From Neelides folsomi (Eukaryota > Arthropoda > Collembola > Neelipleona > Neelidae), in contig JAQGBZ010000012.1 in the NCBI GenBank assembly GCA_034687125.1, positions 434,001 to 498,000 on the forward strand: a stretch of DNA of 64,000 bases, in the 5' to 3' direction. Shown here one piece after another: positions 11,400-23,725 of this stretch. Each line of letters starts with the position of its first letter. The first letter of the stretch is position 1. The notes under the pieces were generated by a model. The model had not been told where the DNA came from. It made no database searches and was given only the letters and a program-made list of their open reading frames with translations. A program made the position numbers and the translations under genes.

Positions 11400-12495
11400 T
11401 TATCGAATAATTGAATCTAACGAAGATGAGCCCAAAAACTTAATAGCTGCAGGAGGAAGACAATCTTTGTTCTTTAAACCATATTTACAGTGACCGCATC
11501 TTTTGAAACCCAATCCTGTAAAAATAATCAACATTTAGGTAAACAACATTATCAATCATTCTAGTTTCGCTCATATAATAGTACACATATGAAAGACTTG
11601 TGAATGTCATATCTTAAAGTAAACAATTCAGGAATTGTTCAACTCAAAATTGAAAAGCCCGCATATTATTTCCATCTTATTACAAGGAGATAATTTGTGG
11701 GGTTTTCAAATACGAATGCACCGAATATTCCAATGTGGAATTGTGACAATTCAATTGTCAATTATTATATATTATATATAGTTTTCAAAAAAGTACAATT
11801 TTTGTTTTAACCTAATTTGCATTTTGCTTCACATTTAAATTCACATTCATTTCCATATGTGACTCCGTCAGTTCCGCAAATAAAATTAAGATCTTCAATA
11901 GGGCATTTGAATTGGCAGCAACGGCCTACAGATCTCACTTCACAAGTTCCATTGCGAGCGATAACAACATCTATGGTATATACAATTTGAAATTAGTCAT
12001 TGTAATTAATAGCATTTATTTCATTGAAAAAATTCAATGCATTCAACCTAACCTAACCTAAAATAATATTATTTATGTTATAACAATGCTTAAAAATGTT
12101 TAATTACCTTTTTTACAATTCTTCTTTTGACAATTCAACTCACACTCATTCCAGTAAGTTCTATTATCTGAAATTTTAATTGAGACAACAAAGATATTCA
12201 AAGACAAGAGTTTCAATAGAGAAATCTGATTTAGACTCAATTCTTTTGTACACATACAATACACAGATACATACACATAACGCATATTAATAATAAACTT
12301 AAATGATAGCAATGATAAATTGTATTTACCTGATCCACAAACAGGATGTTTTCTCTCAACATGTTGACAATTGCATTTGAGCAAACGGCAAGGCTCACTC
12401 TCATTCTCATTCCCAAACGTTATTAAAATACCTGATATCGACTTCAAAACAATGAAGAAAGTGAGGATGTTCAGCAGATATAAACTTTTTTTCAT
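11400..12495 (-). CDS. Secreted Kazal-type protein, two domains, 166 aa
   Basis: Exons: 12495-12330, 12167-12108, 11970-11812, 11515-11400; the frame is intact to TAA. The signal peptide is MKKSLYLLNILTFFIVLKS. Kazal domain 1 (residues 36-73) has CNC ... HPVCGSDNRTYWNECELNC. Domain 2 (about residues 92-127) has CC ... FICGTDGVTYGNECEFKC. A short third Cys cluster follows (CGHCKYGLKNKDC). The spacing PVCGSD-x-TY-x-N-x-C-x-L-x-C is the Kazal signature, so serine protease inhibition or ligand binding outside the cell is likely. It lies 0.9 kb downstream of a second Kazal gene on the same strand with the same exon logic: each Kazal domain is split inside or next to the CGSD motif. The two are probably tandem duplicates that have diverged. 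The target protease cannot be predicted. Confidence 0.85.
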
Positions 12496-13404
12496 TTTAA
12501 AGTCCTTTTTATCCTTTACAGATATTTAACGAGAAATGAAATAAATTAAGTTTCAATGAACTTCCAACTATGTGATTAAAATCAAAAAGATAATAATCCA
12601 GTTAGTGTGTCAAGTTGAGCGAAAGCTCTCAAATCACTGATTCACAATGTAAGTAGCAATAAAACGAGATTGACACATTTTGAAGAAGATTTCAAGTTAT
12701 TTAAAAGAGAGCAATAAAAGTCTTAGGGCTTTATCATTTACTCCACTTTAGATAAGATTAGATGTGTGAGATTGGGAGCTTCAAATGTAAATGAAGAAAA
12801 AGTTTACTTGAAAAGGGTTAAATACGGAGCGCTGAAAATATCTTTAAGTCATTTCAATTTCTTTTTATGTTCAATGCCATTGCCATTTCCAATAATATGT
12901 TTTTGTGGTAATCAAAGTTAAATTAACGTTCAATGCATTTTGTTAAATATGTAAACAATGATATACTAATATTATAATATGCTTTTAGTAGGCCATGTCA
13001 AGTGAAACGAAGACCGGTTTCCGGCCAAGTTCCTCATCATATGAAATTAATGATTCTCTTGGAGTGCCAAAGTAAATTTTAATGAGATAAAAGATACGAC
13101 AAAGGACTTGTTCAGATCATTCTTATGAGAGTTCATGAAACTGACAATGAGAGAATTTTCCCTTTAATTTCCACTTTACAACAACTGATTAAACAAACTA
13201 TTCTAATGGTGAGCATTTTTTAAACAAAGAACCATTTGATAAAATATTACACAGAGACACTCCGCATCAATTTCCCTTTAACCTTTTCACTTTGCCAATA
13301 ATTATCTTATACTTTTTGATCATAGTTATAAAGCGTATGAGTGGTAAATGAAAGTGAAACTTTGACTCATTGTGATTGGATTGTTAAGTTATAAAATAGT
13401 AGAT
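12496..13404. other. Spacer between the two Kazal genes
   Basis: AT-rich. It should hold the promoter of the downstream Kazal gene near its 12.5 kb end. No TATA box as clear as that of the other Kazal gene was seen, and no other gene. Confidence 0.35.
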
Positions 13405-14277
13405 TTATTTACAATACTTCAGGATTTGGTAATGCCGCTGGAGAGAGGAGGCCATTTCGTTCAATTCTGAGAAGAAAAGAAAATGTTTTCACTTTAAAAT
13501 TAGCATAGAAATAATTTAATTTGTAAAATTAGTATGATAAAATAAAAAAATTATAAAAAAATTAAAATTTAAGATTTGTATCGATTACAATATTTTTAAA
13601 TAAATAATTATCATCAAGTCATATTAATTTTAGGATAAATATGGCTTACCAGGATTGCATGCTCGCTCGCATTGAAATTCGCACCTACAAAAAATTGAAA
13701 GAACAATCACATCACGTATTGCACATTGCACAAATACATTATTAATATTTGAATAAAAATTCTCTAATTTAATAAATTAATAATATTCAACATTTAATTA
13801 GTAATAGAAATGAGTTAACTCACGAATTTCCATAAGTTACTCCATCTGAACCACAGACAGGATTCCACGTGGACGAGCACTCCCGATTGCAACAATGATT
13901 TCTTGGTGTTCTATTACATGGTCCAGTATTCACGACGGTAATTTCTAGACGGATAAATTATAATTAAAATCAAGTTAAAATTAAACAGAATTAATTGCAA
14001 TCACACAAAATCTTTAAATGCAATCACATAAAAATTAAGATAATTAAATTGATAATAAAAATAATTAATAAGTTCATATTTTAAAAAGTTTACCATCACA
14101 GTGTTTGTTGGCGCACTCAAACTCACATCTCGTGTAATAAGTATAGCCATTTGAGGCACAAACGGGCATTTCTCTTTCTTTCTCCGGGCAGTTACATTGC
14201 GGGGGTGGGCGGGTACAGACAGCGGAAGTGGAAACGATGCTCGCTACCACGAGGATCACAATTTTAAGAAGAGACAT
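13405..14277 (-). CDS. Secreted Kazal-type protein, two domains, 133 aa
   Basis: Exons: 14277-14094, 13944-13824, 13684-13650, 13466-13405; 402 nt including the stop. The signal peptide is MSLLKIVILVVASIVSTSA. Kazal domain 1 has CNCPEKEREMPVCASNGYTY, then CEFECANKHC. Domain 2 has CC ... NPVCGSDGVTYGNSCEFQC. The tail beyond the 35-nt exon is short and has no domain. In domain 1 the usual CGSDG is CASNG, so its loop differs from the neighbour. The same strand, close spacing and shared CC-x-x-x-C arrangement in domain 2 support a tandem duplication with the gene at 11.4-12.5 kb. A TATA box lies about 45 bp before the ATG. Confidence 0.85.
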
Positions 14278-14320
14278 GTTGACAAGCGAAGTTCTGCGGC
14301 TCTCAGATTCCCACGACCCC

Positions 14321-14328
14321 CTTATATA
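14321..14328 (-). promoter_or_regulatory. TATA box of the Kazal gene
   Basis: Minus strand reads GGCTATATAAGGGGG about 45 bp upstream of the ATG at 14277. It sits in a local GC-richer segment unlike the surrounding AT-rich DNA. Confidence 0.6.
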
Positions 14329-15451
14329 GCCTTTACCCTTTACCCATCAAATCATTTAACTCCTCATGAGACTCTCTCGATCGGGGTCAATAGTTGGGTG
14401 CTGCGAAGAGTCTTGGGAGGAGAAACTTTCTCAGTGAAAAGAAGCAAAGAATGAAAATTTAATAAATATTTAAATTGGCTTAAACTCAAAGAACTCAAAC
14501 TTTGGATGAATGAGCTATTTTTGTTAAATTCAAATCAATTATAATTTTTATTTTAGTTTGTACCTATCCTGAAATTTTAAATAAAGTAAATTTTCTAAAT
14601 TTTAAGGTTTATTAACCAAAGATGCCTATTAGATTTATAAATTTTCCTTATTAGCAATTATTATTACAATTTGTTTTTACAGTTTTTCGCTTAAAACAAA
14701 GAAACTTTTTCCAATCCTGTCGCGAGTCAGGTTACACATCCCTTATAATGCTATAATCAATTATTTAAAATACCTCTAATAGTGAGTGATGAATGAACCA
14801 ATGATAAAGTTCATTCTGCACCTCCACCCCCTTCTCATCACTTTCTTTTCACTTCCACTTCTTCCTTCCGACTCACCTTCACTCGACAAAGACATCAATG
14901 CGTTGGTCCCTTAAGATTTCAATTCATAAACTCGTATCTTACTTCCTGCACTCCAACTTCAAAAACTAATGGGACAACATCCCAAAATTCTCATTACAAG
15001 TTTAAAGACCCAATGGTTAAACATTGTAAAAAGTGTGAACATAGAATTTTTTAATCGACCATAAAATAATAAAGGGATCTTCATTATTCCTATTAAATTT
15101 CAACTGGAGAATGACGAACACACCCAATGACATGTACTATGGATAGAATTACTTAAATGGCTTTTGGTCTATTTTGATGATTTATGATTTTATATGATTT
15201 TTAAATTAAAAATCTTTAATATCTTATAACATGTTATCAATTTTTTGTTTATTCATAGATAAAATAGATGTTTTCGAAGATTTGTTAATATATTTAACAT
15301 ATTAGTATGCTTATAAAATTTATAAATATTTACTACCACATGAATTTCAACAGCTAATTTGAAAACATCTAATTTGCTTTTACATTAGCTCACAATTAAA
15401 TAAAAAATTAAAATATTATAGTTTGACATTTTAATGGAGAAAGGTTTAATT
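14329..15451. other. Intergenic
   Basis: Upstream of the Kazal gene and downstream of the GMC oxidoreductase. A C/T-rich stretch lies at 14815-14880. No coding or RNA gene was recognised. Confidence 0.35.
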
Positions 15452-18400
15452 TTATTTTTTATTATGCCACGACATTTTGATAAAATTCGCTCCAACTTCT
15501 CCTATCTGTAAAACAAAAATTTCTTTAATAACACAGTTTTTTAATCATTTTTTCAATTTATTTAAAGTTCAAAGTTATTCATAAATATGTATGCCTGTGT
15601 AAACATTGGGAATATTAAATATTAAACAAAAAATATAAAATATGCAAGAATGAATATAATTTTTAATATGCTTCCACGTTTAAGAATGGTATTATAATAA
15701 AATTCTATAATATTATAGGGTAAAATAAAAAAAAATGACATTAACCATTATCGAAGGAGCATTTGTGTTTCCTGAAGTGATTTTTGGCATAATTGAAGCA
15801 TCAATAACCCTCAGTCGTTTTGTTCCTAAAACTCTTAGCTCAGAGTCAACAACTGCATGTTTGGAATTTTTCTTTCCCATTGAGCAAGTTCCAACTGGAT
15901 GGTAAATTGTCAACGTATATTGCTGTGCAAAACAAGCCCTATAATAAAATAGCAATTAAAATATTTATTAAAGAAAGTATAAGGTATAATAAGGTTTTCC
16001 AAGTTTTAAATAAATAGTGTGTTTATTCAAGATATGTTATATTTCATTTACAATGATAATTAAATTAATCCCATTTGACATGAAATTATTAAATTCATTA
16101 CCAATATTCATCAGATCTAAATGTAACGTTTTCACAAGGAGGAAATGGAATTGGAGATAATTTTCCCCCCATGCTTTGAAATGTAATTGTGTTCTCAATC
16201 AAGTCAACAGCTTTTTTTGATCCTGAAAATATAAAAGTAAAGTTGCGTAAATGTTAAATATTATTATAATAATTTGTTTTTAATAATAATCGTTTAATTC
16301 ACCTTCGACAAGAACCCGAATATCTTCTGGATCTTGAAGATATTTAGGATCAAATAATGGCGGGACTGAAGGATCTTTGCTAGCCAATAGAATTTCACCT
16401 CTTCCAACAGGGCGGCTTAACATGTTAATTATTGTTAATCCATCGTTTCCCATTAATGGTTTAAGAAATTTGGTAAGAATTCCCGGTTTAACATTGAAAG
16501 AGCGTGTAAAGTCAACGTCAGCCCGATTATAAATTCCTGTTCCGAGAAGGAGAAATTGAATGTCCGGCCATTTTGTTTCTCCGGCTTCTCTGGCTTTGGA
16601 TGAAACAAAGAAAGATGAAGCTTGAATTCCAGTAGATGTCACTGGCCCAAGTCCTCGATCAACGTAATCTTGAACACTCGCAGGGTTTATGTCACGGTCG
16701 AGCAGCATCGACAATGGCTTTTGGATTGTAAAGGGACCAACGAAGCTTGAGATGTGATCCTGCAAATTTTTGCCTACTGGTAGATCTAATCTCACGCGAA
16801 TCTAAAAATATTCATGTCAATTATTATTATTTTATTACCAATAAGTGAATCTCTTAATTATTTTAATTATAAAGTCATTATGGTAAATGACTATTGAAAA
16901 TTTAAATATTAAAAACTTACTCCTAATGACTCGAGATGCTTTTTTGGTCCTATACCGGACAACATTAAAATTTTGGGAGAAAGAAGTGAACCAGCAGAAA
17001 GAATAACTTCCTTTGTTGCATACGCAATTTTTCGATCTCCGTGGCGGTCATATTCAACCCCGTATGCTTGATTGTTCTCGTCAAGAAGTACCTGAATAAA
17101 TTATTAAAGGAAATAATTATATTGATATAAATAATAATATAATTTAGCTGACTTTTTACTATTGAAGGAATTAATTAGTGGATTAGGAGAATTAGAATTA
17201 AACAAATTAAATATTTTAAATAAATGTTTAGATAGAATATAGGTAATTAAAAATAATCTTACTTTGTTAACATGAGCATATCTGTAAATATAAAGATTTT
17301 TTCGTTCTTTAATTGGTTCAATAAAAGCAGTGAAAGTTCCTTGTCTTCTTCCTCTATATTGAGTATAGTAGATGGGAGAAAATCCTTGAAATAAATGAAA
17401 ATTAATGGATAATTCCATAATTCCCTAATAAGCATTAGATCTATTAAAAATTTCTTAAAATTAAAAAAGATCAATTATCGTTATTTTGGATTATTATAAA
17501 TATTTATAATTATGTATTCATGTAGTACTTAAGTACAATGATAAGTTTATAACGTTCTATTATTATTACGATTAATAAAATAAACAACCTTCAGAAAATG
17601 GCGCATTAAGGTCAAGTCTCTTATAACCTCTTTCAATGCCTGCATTGATAAAGTCTTCGGCTAAACCTTTATATGGCGGTTCGGACACTTTCAAGTATCC
17701 TCCTTTTGAATGATACTTTTCTAATTTGCAAAAATTATATTAAATAATATATTTATTGTAATTATGCATTAGTACAAGTACATTTATTCAGATTATTCAT
17801 ACTTTATAGCATATCATTGCATAAATTCAAAACAAAAAAGTTTACCTGTATCCCATTCTCCTATGTAATCCTCACTCCTAAAAGAAAGTTTTTATTAATG
17901 TAATTTAATAACATTAATACGAACACATTCAGCCTTGAAAGGACTCTTACATTTTAATATTGATATGTAATTAATAACACTATCAGTGATTAATGCTCGA
18001 AGTTACTAATACTAATTATCAACATTTTGGAATTCTTTCGGTTTTTGTTCAATTAACTTTTTAAATGGTTACTTACTTTTTAAAAAATGGCAAAACTCCA
18101 TCATAACTCCACCGTCGGTCCCCAGTGATGTTTGCCCAATTATCAAAATCCATTGGGTTTCCCCTCATATAGATGAGAAAATTGAGATTTGAGCTTCCGC
18201 CAAGCGCTTTCCCTCTCGGCCAAGCACAAGCCTATGAAATCATTAGTTTCATTAGATAATAATGTTTTAACTCTAAAACAATTACTTTGATGATTTTATT
18301 TTACTTTGTAATCTGATTAGAAAGTGGTATAATATTCTATACATAACGTATACACACATTGTTTTTATGTTAAAATTAGCAAAATTTTATGTTAAAATTT

Positions 18401-19156
18401 TTATGTTTAAAGTTCAAAAAGAAACTAATTTTATCTTGATAGTTATTTTATATTTCATACTTTATTTTGTAAATACATAGCTTCGGCTTTATAAGAAAAA
18501 TCAAGATAAATGAATTTTTATGTTAAATGACTAACCTGGTTATTCATGGCAAGACAAGCGTTTTTTTGAGGCACTGTGAAGAATTGCCAATCAACGTGTG
18601 GTCGATTTAATACAATAAAAGCGAGGCTTGGAATCATTGTGATTGGATTTGGATCTCCCCCAGCATCAAGAAGAAGTACTTTAAATTGTTCCGACAATCT
18701 TAAATATAACAACATTGGAAATTATTTTCTCTAATATTACATTAAATATATATATATTTAAGACAATTTAATTTATTGTCATGTATTTATGGTATGCATT
18801 TTTACCTATTTGCTACAACTGCTCCGGCCGATCCTCCACCAACTACGTATTTATAATTTAAAAAAGTACACAATAAAAGAAATTGTTTAAATTCAAATAC
18901 AAATATAAGAAAATGTTCATTTTTAAGATTTCTATCTTGTGATAAATTATATAAATTTTTTACCAATAATGAAATCAAAAGTGTCTTGATAATCATAATA
19001 AGAAGCTTGAAATCTATCTCTCAAGGTATCAAAGCTTTGATAAGTGATGATAAACGAAGTCATCGTTCCAAGGAATCCATACATAAGAAGCGCATACCAA
19101 TTGTTGAGTCCTCTGAAGGCATCTGTGTACAATTTTAATGGAGACACTGTAGCCAT
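15452..19156 (-). CDS. GMC-family FAD oxidoreductase (glucose dehydrogenase-like)
   Basis: Twelve exons join to 623 residues: 19156-18964, 18842-18806, 18698-18536, 18231-18077, 17877-17846, 17720-17589, 17384-17263, 17091-16921, 16801-16303, 16222-16102, 15938-15746, 15505-15452. A hydrophobic N-terminal segment (residues 20-38) suggests secretion or anchoring. The FAD-binding motif [15 protein letters not shown] lies at 63-77 and is split by an intron. GMC signature 1 is [14 protein letters not shown] (about 135) and signature 2 is [19 protein letters not shown]. The C-terminal block has the active-site His in [10 protein letters not shown] (about 555), with Asn in [10 protein letters not shown] (about 599). 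Length and motif order match insect glucose dehydrogenase-like enzymes, which oxidise alcohols or sugars. The exact substrate cannot be read from sequence. Confidence 0.93.
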
Positions 19157-21164
19157 TCTCTTCTCTTTTCATTTGAATGATTCGGAAAACAAAATTTAAC
19201 AAATGACACTCTCGAACAATTTCACTAAATTAACTATGTTATGGCCAATTTATAAATATTCAAACAACACAAAACAGAAAAATGTCCACATTAGAAGATT
19301 CACTAAAAGTAAATAAACCACTTTACAATTTCAACGTTTCTTATAAACTGGTCCAATTTTAATGGTAACATTGAAATATAAAGATTAATGAAGTTAAATA
19401 TAAAATACTCAACAAAACAACTTTAATGGGCAAAACACAAAACATAAAAATGAACCTTTTTATTAACTTGCTTTTAATAACAGTGTTAAAAAGTGTAAAA
19501 TATGAATAAAACAAACAACTTGAGTCTGAATTTGAAGAGCAACAACAAGGATTTTGTTTCCATTTCTTTTAGGAATCTTTAGCGAGAATGTAATGGAATA
19601 ATGGAAAGGAGAAATATAAAATAATGATAATGTAATATTTGTTAAAGGTGAGATGAACAAAAAAATTACACAATTACAAAACACTTTGTCTAATGAAGGA
19701 AGTCATTTTCATTCAATTTAACTTAAGAAATATTTATTTGTTTAAAGGTCTGAGTTCCCTGATTAAATGCAAGGTTTTTCATTCAATGTAAATTTTTAAT
19801 GGTTTATTCACATAATAAATATTAAAAAATCAAATAAACAAACAGAAACAGAATGAATTTTTAATACACAAAATATGGGCAGAAATTGTTTAATATTTCA
19901 CTTTAATTTCACTCCATATTGAATACTTTAAAATCCTTTGATGAATTTTTCACCTATACCTAAACACAATTTAAATTTTAGACTGTGTCCTATTGTGTCA
20001 TCCAATGTCACAATGTTTTATAATGTAAAGTGCGCCATCACTTTAGTTGTTTGTATTATTACGTTGGTATACTAACTAAATATTAAGGTAAGATTTTGGT
20101 TAAGTCCTTCTATGTAGAATTGTAAAGGGGAACTAAATTGCTAGTGAAATTTCATTCATTTTTCTCCTTTTTCATGGGCGAGTGCGTAAAGTTTCACTAG
20201 ACCCAATGCCCCTATTTCAAAACCATGTGTGTGTTTGAAAGCCGTAATTCTCAAGTTAAATGCTAAATTAAATTCGAGATCAAATTCTTAACCTTAAGGT
20301 CTCGTATACAATTGAGTTGGGAGTATACCCAGGTTGTTACGCTATTATGATATATTATAAAGATGCATACTTTGTATTGAATTTATACATACTCTATATT
20401 TAATATGGTAAAGTGCTCCCATCAACTTTGAGAGTTAAATTACAGTTTATTGTAGTTACATATCTTTAGATAGGTAGATTCTAATTATTGTTATTGTTAA
20501 TACACTTGCAAGTTGCATCTAAACTGTTAGAATTACTTTAAGTACGATAATGCACAATTATTTTATCATTTTTCATAAAGGTTAGTTTCTATCCACTTGG
20601 TTGAATTCGCTATTCTCCCTCTCAGGTGGAACTGATCCAACGCGATAAAATGATGAAAAGTGAAATGTTTGTATACTTAACGTTAAATCTAATCTTAAAG
20701 CCCATGCACTTCAATTATGTACAAGTGTAAAAACAAGTTTAAAGAATTAGAAATTTATTAATATATTAATGCTTTACATTGTTAATTAATGAATCTGTGA
20801 AGTTTTAATTGCATGTTGTTTGCATATTATTTTCATGTTAATAATATGTAATATTTTAGGCGTGTTTGAAGGTCTTCAAGTTTAAAGTTTACGCAAAAGT
20901 TAACTCAGAAATTTCAATATTGCATTTGTGCAAATCTGAGGAAATATTTTTCTTTAATTAATTTAATTTAATTAATTTCGTTATCCAATGTCACAATTAA
21001 GATATAAAAACATTTAGAGAACTAAATTTTATGTAAAACTTGTAAACATCATCCTAAACAAATATTTGTAAATACTATTTTAATAGGTAATTAAATATAT
21101 TGCATGTAAAATTTCATGGCCATTGCATTCAATAATTATATATTTATTATCTCAATTCATAAAA
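19157..21164. other. Intergenic, 2 kb
   Basis: AT-rich sequence upstream of the GMC gene. Nothing coding is supported; short open frames lack splice or codon support. Confidence 0.4.
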
Positions 21165-22937
21165 TTATTCAGACAATAATTTTTTAAGAAGTGATCCGTT
21201 ATCTGCTGATCCGTCCTAACAATTAAAAAAATATTTATAAAATAATTTATTTAAAAAGAGAAGTAAAAAGATTATCTGAGATAGTCAAATTAATAATTCT
21301 TACCATTATCATATCATTTGAGCTTGAAGGCTTCTCATCATTATTCAATTGATCTAATGAAAAGTTATGTGGATAAATTCGTGGCTCGTAGAGACCAAAA
21401 CAATTTCCAAATGGGTTGAAAGTTTGGGTCGCATGAGGACCAAAATTGCCATAAAAATTTGATCTTGAACTCGGCCTTTCTGCAATTCTCCGTCTAATGT
21501 AAGGAGCCATGTTTTGCTTTTTTATTACTCTGTTTGGTGGGCGAATGAAACTTGGTCTGATGATTTGATTGTTGTTCATGTCCGTGTGAGTCTCGTAATT
21601 CAAATGACGTTGTTGGTGGTGACGAATGAACATATTTGAGCTTGCCGAGGGATGGAGATGGAAATTCGACTGTCCAATTGTCATCATTCCCTTCACATAA
21701 GACTCGTAGTACATCAGGTCGTTCTTGATGGAATTCACTTTCCAATCTCGTTCAATTTCTAACGGGAGAATTTTTTGATTCAATTGTCCTTCGATCGGCT
21801 CACCTTTTTAGTAAAAAAATACTAATCCCATATTTGATTCGATTTTATATTTTTAAAACATTTTTATTTTAAAATTACTACAAACAAAAAAATTAATCCA
21901 TTTTTGATCATAATAATTCATCTTATTTACATTATTATAAAAATTTATATTTCTTAGTTTTTTGAAAAATGTGACTCAAATTCCATATAATTTGCGCTTC
22001 ACCAAGCTTATACTACAATCTATAGACGATTAAATAACAATCTGAAAATAGAGTTTAAGTATATGCGGATATCAGTCAAATGATGTCATAATAATACTGA
22101 TAATTATACTTTAGTAGATAAGAGAGCATTAACGATAATAAAATATAAACTTCAAGGGTTAATGAATTCTTGTTTGGATTCATTCAACTGTTTTTAGATC
22201 GTTTATTGGCATTTAGAGTTCATTAGCATTTGAGAGTTAATATTACGTTTGGTTATATGATAACCATATAGCTTCTAAATTACATCATTCAAAAATGCAT
22301 AATCAGTTTAATAAGAAATAGGAATAAGTAGTCAATAAATTATTAACTTATAAATGTATCTATTTAATGTAATCTCCTCTTCTCCATACATTATGAATTG
22401 TATAACACATAATTTTTTGTTTCTAAATGCTGAAATGAGCAATATAAAATATAATATCATATATGTGATATTGGATTTATCAATATTACTAAATATGGTA
22501 TTAACTTATAATTGAAAAATGTTTGTAGATATTTAAATATCTAATAATTTTCAGTAATTATAAAAACTCTCAAAATAAAAACTCTAAAAATCATAGATTC
22601 CCAAAATAATTTTTTGTGAAATTACTTGCATAATTATCTCTTTCAATACAAAGCTCAACGATGTCATCTAAAAGTTTGTCCAAATAAGGATCTCGTTCAT
22701 GCAGTGGCTTCAGAGTTGTTTTATTCAAATCTCTAACTTTGATTCGAGGAACCTCACAATAATACGCAAATGGAAGCTGAAAGATTACAAAAAACGTTAT
22801 CAACTGTATTTTAAATTTTCCACAATAATATATTTTTTAATATTTATAATTCAAATCTAAAAATCTTATTTTACCTTTGGTATTTTCTCAGGGTACACAG
22901 GTTTATCCAATAATTGCATAAGCCACTCTTTAAACAT
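21165..22937 (-). CDS. Uncharacterised protein, 254 aa
   Basis: Exons: 22937-22875, 22776-22626, 21803-21304, 21215-21165; 765 nt in frame to a TAA stop. The protein starts MFKEWLMQLLDKPVYPEKIP and continues with FAYYCEVPRIKVRDLNKTTL and a helix-like acidic segment, LDKLLDDIVELCIERD. The central 110 residues are rich in Asn, His, Arg and Pro (FIRHHQQRHLNYETH; IRPSFIRPPNRVIKKQ). The end is acidic and serine-rich. There is no signal peptide or membrane segment, so it is probably cytoplasmic or nuclear and largely disordered. I do not recognise a family. Support comes from four exons with good splice sites and consistent phases. Confidence 0.62.
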
Positions 22938-23725
22938 TTTAAAAACTCATTCACAAATGTAAAAGTAAATTGAGCAACTTATTATAATAAAAGTCTAACC
23001 TAATTATTATATTTATAAATATTTAAGTCACAGCAAACAACAGCATCCTGTTGAGGAAGACGAATTAAAAATATCTTTAATCGGAATATTGACTCAACCC
23101 TAAATATTAATTATCTAATATAGCAAGGAACGATCAATGACTGAAAGCATTTAATACTTGTTGTCTTCTACAAATTAATTTTTTGATAGTTTTGCATTAG
23201 ATAGGGGGTTTAAAACTTGGATGACAAAGTTGTCCTGTTGTGTCTAAAGTTTCAATAAGCTCATTGTGTTTTGGATAGACAATTATAATGTTTATTATTG
23301 TGAGGAGACGAGGAAGATTTATTCCAGGTATAGTTAGTTAAAATACGTCCATTCCATGTGGTACTGTACAGTTCATTTGTTTTTATCGTTCAAATAGAAG
23401 AGACAGCTTAAAGAATATGTAATATATATGAAACCATATATTATATACTCTATAATAGATGGGTTTTTAACTTTGACTCATATGCATGTCGAATTTAATT
23501 TTTATCGTTGCGAACTTTATCAGTCAAATCTTGAACTTCAATACCATAATATATATACACTCGTATGCACATAATTAGGAATTGCACATTAATGTATTAC
23601 TATTATACTTATCACATTATCCCGCACTTTATGACCTCACATAATATAAAAAGTGAAGATTCGCTAATCTAAAATATTTATAATAAAAATAGATGCTAAC
23701 AGCTAAATAGGTAGATTTGTACTAA
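22938..23725. other. Intergenic
   Basis: AT-rich, between the uncharacterised gene and a Helitron-like insertion. No feature recognised. Confidence 0.35.
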
